DNA of 64,000 bases from NCBI RefSeq assembly GCF_014898095.1, contig NZ_CP062946.1:2852001-2916000 (forward strand), given 5' to 3'. Source of the stretch: Thalassotalea sp. LPB0316 (GTDB taxonomy: Bacteria; Pseudomonadota; Gammaproteobacteria; Enterobacterales; Alteromonadaceae). The number at the start of each line of letters is the position of its first letter. The first letter of the stretch is position 1. The notes beneath the pieces were generated by a model. The model ran no database searches. It saw only the letters and a program-made list of their open reading frames with translations, and was not told the origin of the DNA. Of this stretch, positions 54,810 to 63,554 are shown in pieces. A program made the position numbers and the translations under genes.

Positions 54810-55535
54810 ATGATGCCGCACAAAACAACAACTGTGATCTATTTTATCTTCTTAGTAGTGCTTACAGGCCTCACTTTCAAAAGTATTATAAATTACCAAG
54901 AACAACGTGCTGCAATCTACACTAAATATGAGCAAAGCCTACATAGTAAATCGATGAAAGCAGCCACATTGCTCGATAAACTCATCAACCAATTAAAAGT
55001 CGCGACAGATCAAAAAGCCGAAGCTATATCTCTGGCTTTAACTCAAACACCACAGGACTTACTTGCCCAACAAGTACTCAAGTGGACCAAACAACATTCG
55101 ACCGTCTCAGCTCACTGCAATAATCAACAAGCGCTAATGTCTTGCCAACTTGAAAAACAAACTAAGATAGATGAAGTCAAACTCTCTTTTTATGACAGTG
55201 ATAGCCATTATTCAATCTTACCCTATGGCAGTGCATTGGCATTTAAAGATATAACGCTAAATGGTTTAGCATTGAAAGACATCACAATCTATTGCAAACA
55301 AGGAAATTGTGAAAAATTTGACCACAAAGATTATATAAAACGCGAGCTCGCCACAACATCACCAAGCTCTCCAAATATTAACAGCTCAAAAACTTGCGCT
55401 CACCGTATTCCAGAACAAACCATTCCTAACCTTCACAAATATATCGGTAAAACGGAGTGGTTCCACGTCCCAATAAATAACCAACTCAATGATACGGGTT
55501 ACTGGTCCCCCCTTATTACGACCCTCAGGGCATGA
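54810..55535 (+). pseudogene. N-terminal half of a Cache-domain channel-like protein (frame broken)
   Basis: 241 residues: one membrane helix (VIYFIFLVVLTGLTFKSII, about 8-26) and most of a periplasmic dCache sensor domain (helical stretch to about 95, then TEWFHVPINNQLNDTGYWSP). The frame runs off at a C6 run (55507-55512) and stops at 55535. In the frame of the next gene the text continues PPYYDPQGMTYMITYSAPI, the standard dCache strand after W-S-P. One extra C would join the two halves into a single protein of about 780 residues. Either the gene is frameshifted (mutation, phase variation or base-call error) or a -1 slip on CCC makes the fusion. Confidence 0.75.
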
Positions 55536-57163
55536 CCTATATGATTACCTACTCCGCCCCGATAACCCTTTGTTCAACAAGTAAATGCGAGGTTATCGGT
55601 GTATTAACCATAGATATTTCAATAAACCAATTAGAGCGCTATGCAGAAGGTTTAATTAGTAACTCGGATGGGTTTCCCGCTATTACCTACGCTAATGGTT
55701 TATATATTTACCACCCTGACAAAAGTTATGTGAAGAACAAACTCACTCTACTAGATGTCGCCAGAAACAAGTGTGACTTTGATCGTGTTATTGCCAGTCA
55801 AGACGCAAAATTAGGCCAGTCGCGCACACTTAACCACATCAGTAAAACGACTGGAGAAAATTCTTGGTATATGATTCACGCGTTTAGCCAGTTAGGCTGG
55901 TCGATGCAAAATACTTTTTACCAAAGTACGGCGCTAGAAGAATCTGAAGTAAGCTTTTTAAGACAACAAATTATCATTATTTTAAGTTTGATAATTACTA
56001 GCATTGCTTTTCTTTTGTTGTTTATTTTACAGCTCACTAAGTGGCAAGCAACAACACTTTGGCTGGCCACGGCTTTGTTTTCAAGCATAATAATACTGTT
56101 TATTGGTGTTATTTGGGGCTTAGCGCTAAATAACACCAAACCCAAAAACAGTGAAGATACACCAATCACATCAAGTCAGACAATTGAGCAGTCAGTTACC
56201 AAATACAAGCAAGTCAACCTAAAGGCGAACGATATTGAAGTGATACCAACCGGTATTCAGATTGATACCATGGAGTTAAAAGATTCTCATAAAGTTGATA
56301 TTGGCGGCATGATTTGGCAACGCTTTCCGATTCGGCATTGCGACTCTGACTTATTACACAAAACGTATATCACGGAAAATAAATATGGTGTGATGTTCAA
56401 AAATTCGCAAGACGTTAAAATGCTTTTGCACGATGCTCAGATCAATTGCAACGACAAGTATTACCTCGTCACTTGGCAATTCGACGCGAGTGTATTTTAC
56501 GAATTCAACTACAGTCGTTTTCCTCTAGAGATAGAGTATATTGATATTCACTTAACGGCCAAAAAAGACGACTTATCTTATATCTTGGTACCAGACATTG
56601 CATCGTATAAGTTTGGCTCTAATAGAAAAATAGGCTTAGACAAAAATTTGTTCATCGCCGGTTGGAAAATTTTTAGGGCCTACTTTGCTCTCTCTCCAGC
56701 GAGCGATCATGGAACTACCTTTGGCAAAAAGCAAAATTTTGACAACCATAAATTTGACGAATTGCATCTAAAAGTTGGTGTAAAACGGGTTTTTCTCGAT
56801 GCCTTTATTTCAAATTTAACCCCACTTATTGTTGTCGCGATTATTCTATTTTCAATCACTTTACTACCCAAAGATATTGATATCAGTCGAATTCTTGGAT
56901 TGTGTGTATCGATGTTTCTAGTTGTCGTTTTCTCCCACTTAGCAATTAGGCGCAATATCGCTGCAGGTGAGTTGTTTTACTTGGAGTACTTTTATTTTGC
57001 TATATACGGCTTACTGATCCTCGTGCCAGTTGATGCCTTTAGAGTCGCACTTAATATCCCGAGTAAAACATTGTCCTATCAAAACGGCATTCTATACAAA
57101 GCACTTTATTGGCCAACTTTACTGCTGGCTATTTATCTCATCACCGTTAAAGAGTTTTACTAG
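55532..57163 (+). CDS. C-terminal half: rest of Cache domain plus pentameric ligand-gated channel-like region
   Basis: 543 residues from an ATG that overlaps the previous stop (ATGA). Residues 1-135 complete the Cache domain (VIGVLTIDISINQLERY, NGLYIYHPDKSY). Two membrane helices follow (143-168, 174-198). A beta-rich region (about 225-415) contains WQRFPIRHC and FYEFNYSRFPLEIEYIDIHL, like the Pro-loop of ligand-gated channels. Four closing helices lie at about 420-445, 453-472, 482-503 and 524-540. This order (beta-sandwich plus four helices) is that of pentameric ligand-gated ion channels. The family assignment is inference. As a separate protein it would lack the first helix and half the sensor. 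Confidence 0.7.
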   Translation: MTYMITYSAPITLCSTSKCEVIGVLTIDISINQLERYAEGLISNSDGFPAITYANGLYIYHPDKSYVKNKLTLLDVARNKCDFDRVIASQDAKLGQSRTLNHISKTTGENSWYMIHAFSQLGWSMQNTFYQSTALEESEVSFLRQQIIIILSLIITSIAFLLLFILQLTKWQATTLWLATALFSSIIILFIGVIWGLALNNTKPKNSEDTPITSSQTIEQSVTKYKQVNLKANDIEVIPTGIQIDTMELKDSHKVDIGGMIWQRFPIRHCDSDLLHKTYITENKYGVMFKNSQDVKMLLHDAQINCNDKYYLVTWQFDASVFYEFNYSRFPLEIEYIDIHLTAKKDDLSYILVPDIASYKFGSNRKIGLDKNLFIAGWKIFRAYFALSPASDHGTTFGKKQNFDNHKFDELHLKVGVKRVFLDAFISNLTPLIVVAIILFSITLLPKDIDISRILGLCVSMFLVVVFSHLAIRRNIAAGELFYLEYFYFAIYGLLILVPVDAFRVALNIPSKTLSYQNGILYKALYWPTLLLAIYLITVKEFY

Positions 57164-57172
57164 GAGGGTAAA

Positions 57173-58570
57173 ATGAACACCTTAACACTTGGACAAAAAA
57201 GCAAAATAATAGCGACGTACACCCTACCAGTTATTCTTGCTTGGCTGTTTTTGGTTACCAACCTAAATGAACGATTTACTATCATTGCTCAAGAGCTAAA
57301 GCCTTCTTGTGCAGCACTGTATCGACATGGCCAATACAAGATCGGTCAATGTGATAACTACATAAACGAAAAACAACCGACGATAAAACAACAAGGTAAT
57401 CTGGAAGATCTTCAACAATACGATGAAAAAATTCTCCAGTATTGGCAGCGCTTAATCGACAGTGAACACATTGATACCGCTGCGCTAAAGCGAGTCAAGA
57501 CTAGTTCTCAAAGCCTTTTTCATTGGGAGATTAAACGAGAAACAAAAGCAATTATTGATGTTTGTAATCAATATCAAGACCCTAAGGTATGTGAAATTGC
57601 TAGTATCTACATTGATGTCGACCAAAAACTGTTTAACATTTTTATCTTTAATATTACGACGGTTTTTATCATGGTTTTACTGCCATTTCTTATGATGGCA
57701 GAGTTTCTAGCGAAGTCACAACGTATTCATTTATCGTATGAGAGAAGAAAATATGCCAGTACCAATAACTGGTGGTTAAAACTTATTCTCGGCGGCATCA
57801 TGGTAATTGGTTGGGTATATATCATAAACCCTTTAGGTAGAGGGGCTAGCACTTATTACCAGTTTTTTATTTCTGCTGGCATGATCACTGAAAATACCTT
57901 ACCTATTTTCATCAAAGTAGAGAGAATTTCACCGGTTGTTGCGGGTTTCTTTGGTTGGTATTTACACCTGATCGGTTACATTTTTACTAAAGTGATTCAT
58001 CACGATGTTATCAGCGGTCGAGTTTACAACCTGCTGTTTAAAAAATTCATTGTTGTCTATGGGTTGTCATTGATTCTGCCAACGACTGGTATAATTGAGA
58101 ATGGAGCTGCTTATACGTTGTTTACCTTTCTTATCGGGCTATTCCCTTTGACCACAATGAGTATGTTATTTGAGGCAGCGTCTAAACTAGGTATGCAAAG
58201 CAACAAAGCCACTGGCAACTTATCCATATTACCCGGAATCTCTCGTTGGCAAATATTAAGATTAGAAGAAGAAGGTGTCGACAGTATGGCTTCTTTAGCG
58301 AATATTCGTCGCCAAACCATTGACGAAAATTTACAATTTATTAGGCGCTTAACCTACTTTTGGGTCGATATTGCCCAACTCTATACAATTGTTGGCGATG
58401 AGGGTTACAAGGTGTTAAAAGAGCATTGCCAAACGGCCAGTGAATTTATCAAGCAAAGTGAGAACACCGAATTTTGTCACCGCGTGGATCAGCTAGAAGG
58501 TGTCAGTAATGCAGATGAAATTGCGCGGTTGCTAAAATCTACTTTCCCACCGTCGTCAGCCAATGGCTAG
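57173..58570 (+). CDS. multi-pass membrane protein with C-terminal helix-hairpin-helix
   Basis: A 465-residue protein. One N-terminal membrane helix (about 15-30) precedes a helical periplasmic segment with four Cys (46, 60, 131, 140), then helices at about 153-180, 203-220, 252-275 and 292-335. The cytosolic C-terminal region (about 349-455) opens with LSILPGISRWQILRLEEEGVDSMASLAN, a helix-hairpin-helix-like motif, and is otherwise alpha-helical. I do not recognise the family. It follows the channel-like gene by 9 bases with GGAGGG as ribosome site, so the two products are likely partners in the membrane. Confidence 0.75.
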   Translation: MNTLTLGQKSKIIATYTLPVILAWLFLVTNLNERFTIIAQELKPSCAALYRHGQYKIGQCDNYINEKQPTIKQQGNLEDLQQYDEKILQYWQRLIDSEHIDTAALKRVKTSSQSLFHWEIKRETKAIIDVCNQYQDPKVCEIASIYIDVDQKLFNIFIFNITTVFIMVLLPFLMMAEFLAKSQRIHLSYERRKYASTNNWWLKLILGGIMVIGWVYIINPLGRGASTYYQFFISAGMITENTLPIFIKVERISPVVAGFFGWYLHLIGYIFTKVIHHDVISGRVYNLLFKKFIVVYGLSLILPTTGIIENGAAYTLFTFLIGLFPLTTMSMLFEAASKLGMQSNKATGNLSILPGISRWQILRLEEEGVDSMASLANIRRQTIDENLQFIRRLTYFWVDIAQLYTIVGDEGYKVLKEHCQTASEFIKQSENTEFCHRVDQLEGVSNADEIARLLKSTFPPSSANG

Positions 58571-58642
58571 CGCAGTTTTTTTTCACTATTTAACAGAAGG
58601 ATTAAAAACTTGATCACTAATAACAATGGCTTTAACGTTAGC

Positions 58643-59614
58643 TTAAACTCTGTCTTCATTAACAGTGTTAATTGCTATTTTTTTTCGAGCAAATAACAAA
58701 AACGCTAAACTTACTATCCAAATTAACAGTGTCTGCGGTTCACTCACCTCAACCTGCGTTGACGGTTCAATATATTCCACATTAGTAAATAAATCGTAAT
58801 TAATTTGAGTCGGTGAAAGTGCTGACCAAGAGTTAGCAATAATTTGTCCTTTTACTTCACCCGCACTGGCAAAAATATCAGCACCGGGAGCAAAAATTGA
58901 TGCGTGGACACTACTGTTCAGGTTGATAGTCGTTGCGTCAACAAAATGAAGTAGTACGTCGCTATCGACAATATTCCAATTAACAATATTGCCAACGTTG
59001 TAATCAAGGTCGCCAAAAATATTGATCACCACTTGTTGACCATTGGTGTTATTGCTAAAAGCTATCTCGTTAATTCCCTGTAGTTCACTAGCTTGAATAT
59101 TGAAAACCTGTAAAGCTTGGCCAGCATTCGTATCGGCTTGAAACTCAACTCTCGAAGCCCATGGATTGGAGAAACTTCCTGTTGGTTCAATCAGTCCTAA
59201 GGCTTGTGATAAAGCGTTATATTCGGCGAACATTTGCTCAAAGTCGATACTCGGTGAATCAACTTCGACAAACTGACCGTTTAAGCTACCGTTGGTATCA
59301 TTGTCGTCATTCAATAACTGACCTGAATATTCAACCACACCTTGAACGTGTAGGTTTTTATTTGGCTGAGTTTTAATAATGTTACCAGCCACAACCTGAA
59401 GGTTATCGACTTGATCATTAATCAAAGTCCCCAAGTTATATTGACCATTAACAATTAAATCACCACCGATAGCCGATCGTCCTTGGGTGTCACTCGATGT
59501 CACTTCAAAGTTCTCTCGAACAACAAGGTTGTATTCACCCAAGTCGATTATGCCAGCCTGACTTACTGAACTCATTCCAAGAAAAACCACTAATACAACA
59601 CGCCACCAAGCCAT
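58643..59614 (-). CDS. choice-of-anchor A surface protein with PEP-CTERM-like tail
   Basis: 323 residues with a signal peptide (VVLVVFLGMSSVSQA) and the choice-of-anchor A domain (GEYNLVVRENFEVTSSDTQGRSAIGGDLIVNG; NTNGQQVVINIFGDLDYNV; VDATTINLNSSVHASIFAPGADI; VKGQIIANSW). The C-terminal sorting signal is VSEPQTLLIWIVSLAFLLFARKK: a PEP-like motif, a hydrophobic helix and basic residues. It is normally processed by an exosortase, which is not in this window. The ATG at 59614 has AGGAG in front and is preferred to an upstream start. Confidence 0.83.
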   Translation of the reverse strand: MAWWRVVLVVFLGMSSVSQAGIIDLGEYNLVVRENFEVTSSDTQGRSAIGGDLIVNGQYNLGTLINDQVDNLQVVAGNIIKTQPNKNLHVQGVVEYSGQLLNDDNDTNGSLNGQFVEVDSPSIDFEQMFAEYNALSQALGLIEPTGSFSNPWASRVEFQADTNAGQALQVFNIQASELQGINEIAFSNNTNGQQVVINIFGDLDYNVGNIVNWNIVDSDVLLHFVDATTINLNSSVHASIFAPGADIFASAGEVKGQIIANSWSALSPTQINYDLFTNVEYIEPSTQVEVSEPQTLLIWIVSLAFLLFARKKIAINTVNEDRV

Positions 59615-59902
59615 GCTAACTCCTACAACAACATCTAAAAGCAGCCGATGAATCAATAAAATATCAACCCAATTTTTAACTACATTTAACAACTGGTCGG
59701 ACTTTAACCAAAAGTGACAACGCTGTCAATCATTATCTTGATCAAAAATCAACCAACACTAAAGCCCGTTGATCAAATAAAACTAGTTAAATCCCTGATA
59801 AAAATCGTGTAATGTAAGCAAATAATCAGGTATGACATATAGTTAACCTGAGCTCAGGTTAATTAAACGTCCAGCATTGCAGAAAAAGGTCAATTTCACG
59901 CC
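59615..59902. other. intergenic region between divergent genes
   Basis: 288 bases that must contain the promoters of the choice-of-anchor A gene and the potassium-channel gene. AT-rich; I see no confident -10/-35 pair, operator or RNA. Confidence 0.5.
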
Positions 59903-60874
59903 GTGTCCGAAAAACAGTCAATCAAACAAAAAGCTTACGAATTATTAGAAACCGGCTTTGAGGGATCATTAGCCAACAAATTGCTTAGTGGTTTTATTGT
60001 GTTGCTGATCCTAAGTAATGTTATTGCTGTTGTTATTGAGTCTTATGGGCCAATTGGGCAAAAATACCAAAAAGAGTTCTATTACTTTAATGTGGTGTCG
60101 GTCGCTATTTTCACCCTTGAATACTTTGCTCGTATCTGGGTTTGCACTCAATCGCCAGCGCTTGATGAATCAAAACCTATTAGATCAAGATTAAAATACC
60201 TCGTTAGCCCAGTCGCTATTATCGACTTATTGGCCATCGCCCCTTTTTATCTATCGTTTATTTTCCCAATAGATTTACGCTATCTACGCATGCTTCGGAT
60301 GTTGCGTTTACTCAAGCTTACCCACTACTTTCGAGGGTTAAATTTATTTATTGATGTCTTGAAAAAAGAGTTACCAACGATTGGTGCGGCAGTCTTTATC
60401 ATGGCGGTACTGGTTATTTTGTCCGGCAGTATCATGTATGGAGTCGAACACTCAGCTCAACCCAAGGTATTTGACAGTATTCCAAGTGCGATTTGGTGGT
60501 CAGTTGTTACCATGACAACCGTAGGTTATGGCGATGTTACCCCGATTACCTTTTTAGGTAAATTTATCGCAATGTTTATCATGCTGCTAGGCGTGGGTGT
60601 TGTTGCCTTGCCTGCTGCTATGTTGGCAGCTAAGTTTGGTGAAGAGCTCAGTTTACGAAAACGACAACTTGAGCGTAAAGTTGAATCTGCAGTAAAAGAT
60701 GGCGGTGTCTCTAAATCAGATAGGGTCTACTTAAATAATTTAGCCGCTGAGCTCAATATATCCCAAGATGTGGTCAATAAACTGATCAAATCCTTCGACG
60801 TTGAGCAGGCTGTAACAAGCCATTGCCCGCATTGTAAAAAACCGATAAACAGCGATTCTCCTACCAACGAATAA
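59903..60874 (+). CDS. voltage-gated potassium channel
   Basis: A 323-residue six-helix channel. Helices S1-S3 cover residues 28-120, and the S4 voltage sensor is DLRYLRMLRMLRLLKLTHYF with Arg/Lys every third residue. The pore loop holds the selectivity filter TVGYGD (206-211) between S5 and S6. The C-terminus is cytosolic and ends with HCPHCKKP, a two-Cys knuckle that may bind zinc. Starts at GTG 59903. Likely helps set membrane potential or potassium balance. Transcribed alone. Confidence 0.9.
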   Translation: MSEKQSIKQKAYELLETGFEGSLANKLLSGFIVLLILSNVIAVVIESYGPIGQKYQKEFYYFNVVSVAIFTLEYFARIWVCTQSPALDESKPIRSRLKYLVSPVAIIDLLAIAPFYLSFIFPIDLRYLRMLRMLRLLKLTHYFRGLNLFIDVLKKELPTIGAAVFIMAVLVILSGSIMYGVEHSAQPKVFDSIPSAIWWSVVTMTTVGYGDVTPITFLGKFIAMFIMLLGVGVVALPAAMLAAKFGEELSLRKRQLERKVESAVKDGGVSKSDRVYLNNLAAELNISQDVVNKLIKSFDVEQAVTSHCPHCKKPINSDSPTNE

Positions 60875-60897
60875 AATATTTTTAAAGCGATTAGTCA

Positions 60898-61605
60898 TTA
60901 TCGATTAACCATCGATAGACTCAACTCCACAAATGGCTGAAATTTGCTAAGCATTAAAATAGTTAAGTGGCTAGCGACCACAATCAAACATGCATAAAGC
61001 CACACAATATGTGCTTTGCCATAAAATTTAATATCGTGAAATGCCACAACACCTATTACCAACAATTGACAAGCTCTTTGTGCCCAAGGAAAGTAATCCA
61101 TCAATAGCGGATATGGTAAAAACCTTCCCAATGCTGGTTCTAATAAAATAATAGTGGAAAATAACATCAGACGTCGATGCAAATGTGTATTCTTTCTCGC
61201 AATAATCGCCCACAGTACAACTAAAAAAAATGAGGAGATATTTATAACGCCGAGAGCTAAAAAGTAGCTTGGTTCAAAAATTGGTGGAACACGATTTAAC
61301 AACAGCGAATTAATCGTTGCGTTCACGCCTAGAACAAACATGAGAATAACAAGGACACCACCGAAGCGCCCTAATTTCCGATGTAAGTCAATGCTATTGC
61401 TTAGTGCGAGATGGTTTTGTACGACAAACAATATTAACCAACTCACCGACACTATGCCGTGAAGGTGCAACCATAGGGGGGCATTTGTGTAATCAGCAAT
61501 TCCTCTTAATGCATGTAAAGCAAAGCAAGCTATGATAAACACAGATAAAACAATCGAGAATCGATAGAAAAACAGCTGATCCTTTAAGTAGTGAGTGCTA
61601 AACAT
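60898..61605 (-). CDS. polytopic membrane protein, DUF2306-like
   Basis: About 235 residues with six or seven hydrophobic helices. Conserved-looking His residues: WLHLHGIVSVSW, QNHLALS, LHRKLGRFGG and HLHRRLMLFS. The HR.LGR motif and helix-embedded His pairs resemble DUF2306 and cytochrome b561-type proteins, so heme binding is conceivable, but the family is not certain. The start is uncertain: ATG 61605 is chosen as nearest the first helix; ATG 61668 or GTG 61692 would lengthen the N-terminus. Confidence 0.65.
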   Translation of the reverse strand: MFSTHYLKDQLFFYRFSIVLSVFIIACFALHALRGIADYTNAPLWLHLHGIVSVSWLILFVVQNHLALSNSIDLHRKLGRFGGVLVILMFVLGVNATINSLLLNRVPPIFEPSYFLALGVINISSFFLVVLWAIIARKNTHLHRRLMLFSTIILLEPALGRFLPYPLLMDYFPWAQRACQLLVIGVVAFHDIKFYGKAHIVWLYACLIVVASHLTILMLSKFQPFVELSLSMVNR

Positions 61606-61793
61606 GTGTTTAGTCCCGCAGTATTTCCTGAGCACAAGTATAGACCATTTAGCCGTATTTACTTTCATCAATAAGTTTTGCCGAAAGGACACTCAAACCA
61701 GATAAAACACTACCAATTAACTGTCAGATAAGTTATTTTCATGCTTGAAAACACTTACCTGAGCCCAACCAGCTTAGCTTATTAATATTTAAG

Positions 61794-63554
61794 ATGACTT
61801 TGACCAGATATTTTGCCGCATTCGTCGCAATTTGCGTGATTTCTGTATGTTGCCCAACGGCTTACGGGCAAAATTTACGTGTTGTGCTAATTGGCACAGA
61901 CAAACAACAATCGGCAAATATTCTTGCTCATCTGGGCAAACTGCCTGAAACACCAGCGCATCGAAACAACTTTATCTTTAATACCGAAAAAGCAGCCACC
62001 AAAGCAATGGCCGCGATAGGCTATTATCAACCAACAATTAATACGGCAGTGGATCGCAAACAAGAGCCATGGGTGATGACGCTAACAATTGAGCCTGGCC
62101 CAGCAACGCTTTGGCATAACATAGCTATAGACGTAATCGGCGAAGCATCACAACTGAGTGAGTTTAATAATCTTGGTGCAGAAATGGGGATTGTACCTGG
62201 TAAGCGAATGCAACATGACCAATACGAAAAAGTCAAAACCACTTTAATCAATCGGGCCATCCAACGAGGTTTTTTTGATGGTCAGTTGAGCTTAGCCCGC
62301 CTTGAAGTCGATCGCACCAACAACCTCGCCAATGTCCTCATTAGTTACCACAGCGGTCGCCGCTATGTTTTGGGGGATGTCAGCTTTACCGGCACAACAC
62401 TGCAGCCAGAACTACTCGAACAATTGATCCCATTTGAGCCTAACACACCCTATGATCAAGAACATATCAGCCGCCTCAATAGTGAATTGATTCAAACTGA
62501 ATATTTCTCATCAATCAAGGTTTATCCAGCAATTGAACAGCGCAATGAGTATGAAGTTCCGGTAAATATCGAGCTATCTCCCACTCACAGCCATAATGTG
62601 ACTTTAGGTCTTGGTTATACGACCAACACGAAAGAACGAGCAAGTGTGACATGGCATACACCACAAATTAATAAGTACGGCCACTCACAAAAAACCAAAA
62701 TTGAGTATTCTAAAGTTAACCCGTACGCTCGTTTTCTTTACGAAATACCATTAAGCCACCCAACTAAAGACTTTCTCCAGTTGCAATTGGGACTCGAGAG
62801 TAATGATTACGCCGATATATCAAGTAATATGCAACACGCGCAGATTGGCCACGTTCACAATATTCAAGGTTGGGTCGCACAGTACTATTTTCGCTACCTA
62901 GCGGAAAGTTGGGATATATTATCAGATCCTCGCAATAGTAAATTTTTACTGCCTGGGCTTAGCCTAGCTAAGACAAAACGACGCGGCAAAGTTACCGATC
63001 CCGAAAGCGGTCTGCGCCAGCTTTATCAAATTGAAGCCGGTTTTGACGATTTTATGTCGGATTCAAACATTGTTCGCGCTCGTGCCCGCTTTACTTGGGT
63101 GGAGCGTTTTTGGCAGGATCATCGCTTAGTCATTCGAGGCGACTTGGGCGCGAGTTATTTCGATGATAAATTATTAGATGATGTGCCGCCGTCTCTAAGG
63201 TTTTATGCTGGTGGTGATGGCAGTATCAGAGGTTTTAGCTACCAATCACTTGGCCCGTCGATTTCTTATACCGACGACAACGGCATTGAGCAAGAGATCA
63301 CTGTCGGCGGGCGCTACCTATCTGTTGGTAGTATCGAGCATCAATATTACTTAAATGATGAATGGCGCGTAAACCTATTTACTGATTTTGGTAGTGCGTA
63401 CGATCATATCGATGATTTAAAACTTTCTTATTCGGTAGGAACAGGTATTCACTGGCTCTCTTTAATTGGCCCGATAAAATTAGAACTCGCACGCTCAATA
63501 AGTGAGCAGCAACCTGGCTGGCGGATACACATAAACATTGGAGCCGAATTATAA
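61794..63554 (+). CDS. tamA: TamA, Omp85-family subunit of the TAM complex
   Basis: Outer-membrane protein of 586 residues that with TamB forms the translocation and assembly module for outer-membrane lipid and protein traffic. A signal peptide (ICVISVCCPTAYG) is followed by three POTRA domains (about 25-265; KAATKAMAAIGYYQP, RRYVLGDVSFTGTTL). A 16-strand Omp85 barrel has the family motifs AGGDGSIRGFSYQSLGP and the closing FTDFGSAYD...GTGIHWLSLIGPIKLELARS. The stop overlaps the tamB start by one base. Confidence 0.92.
   Translation: MTLTRYFAAFVAICVISVCCPTAYGQNLRVVLIGTDKQQSANILAHLGKLPETPAHRNNFIFNTEKAATKAMAAIGYYQPTINTAVDRKQEPWVMTLTIEPGPATLWHNIAIDVIGEASQLSEFNNLGAEMGIVPGKRMQHDQYEKVKTTLINRAIQRGFFDGQLSLARLEVDRTNNLANVLISYHSGRRYVLGDVSFTGTTLQPELLEQLIPFEPNTPYDQEHISRLNSELIQTEYFSSIKVYPAIEQRNEYEVPVNIELSPTHSHNVTLGLGYTTNTKERASVTWHTPQINKYGHSQKTKIEYSKVNPYARFLYEIPLSHPTKDFLQLQLGLESNDYADISSNMQHAQIGHVHNIQGWVAQYYFRYLAESWDILSDPRNSKFLLPGLSLAKTKRRGKVTDPESGLRQLYQIEAGFDDFMSDSNIVRARARFTWVERFWQDHRLVIRGDLGASYFDDKLLDDVPPSLRFYAGGDGSIRGFSYQSLGPSISYTDDNGIEQEITVGGRYLSVGSIEHQYYLNDEWRVNLFTDFGSAYDHIDDLKLSYSVGTGIHWLSLIGPIKLELARSISEQQPGWRIHINIGAEL

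Noticed and set aside
54810..57163. The two overlapping frames read as two independent genes with ATGA coupling
   Set aside because: The overlapping frame upstream of the second ATG encodes the expected dCache strand and the second piece would lack a signal or first helix; a split single gene explains the data better, though coupling remains possible.
46075..58570. Prophage or integrated plasmid
   Set aside because: No integrase, capsid, tail, lysis, replication or conjugation genes and no flanking tRNA or direct repeats are visible.
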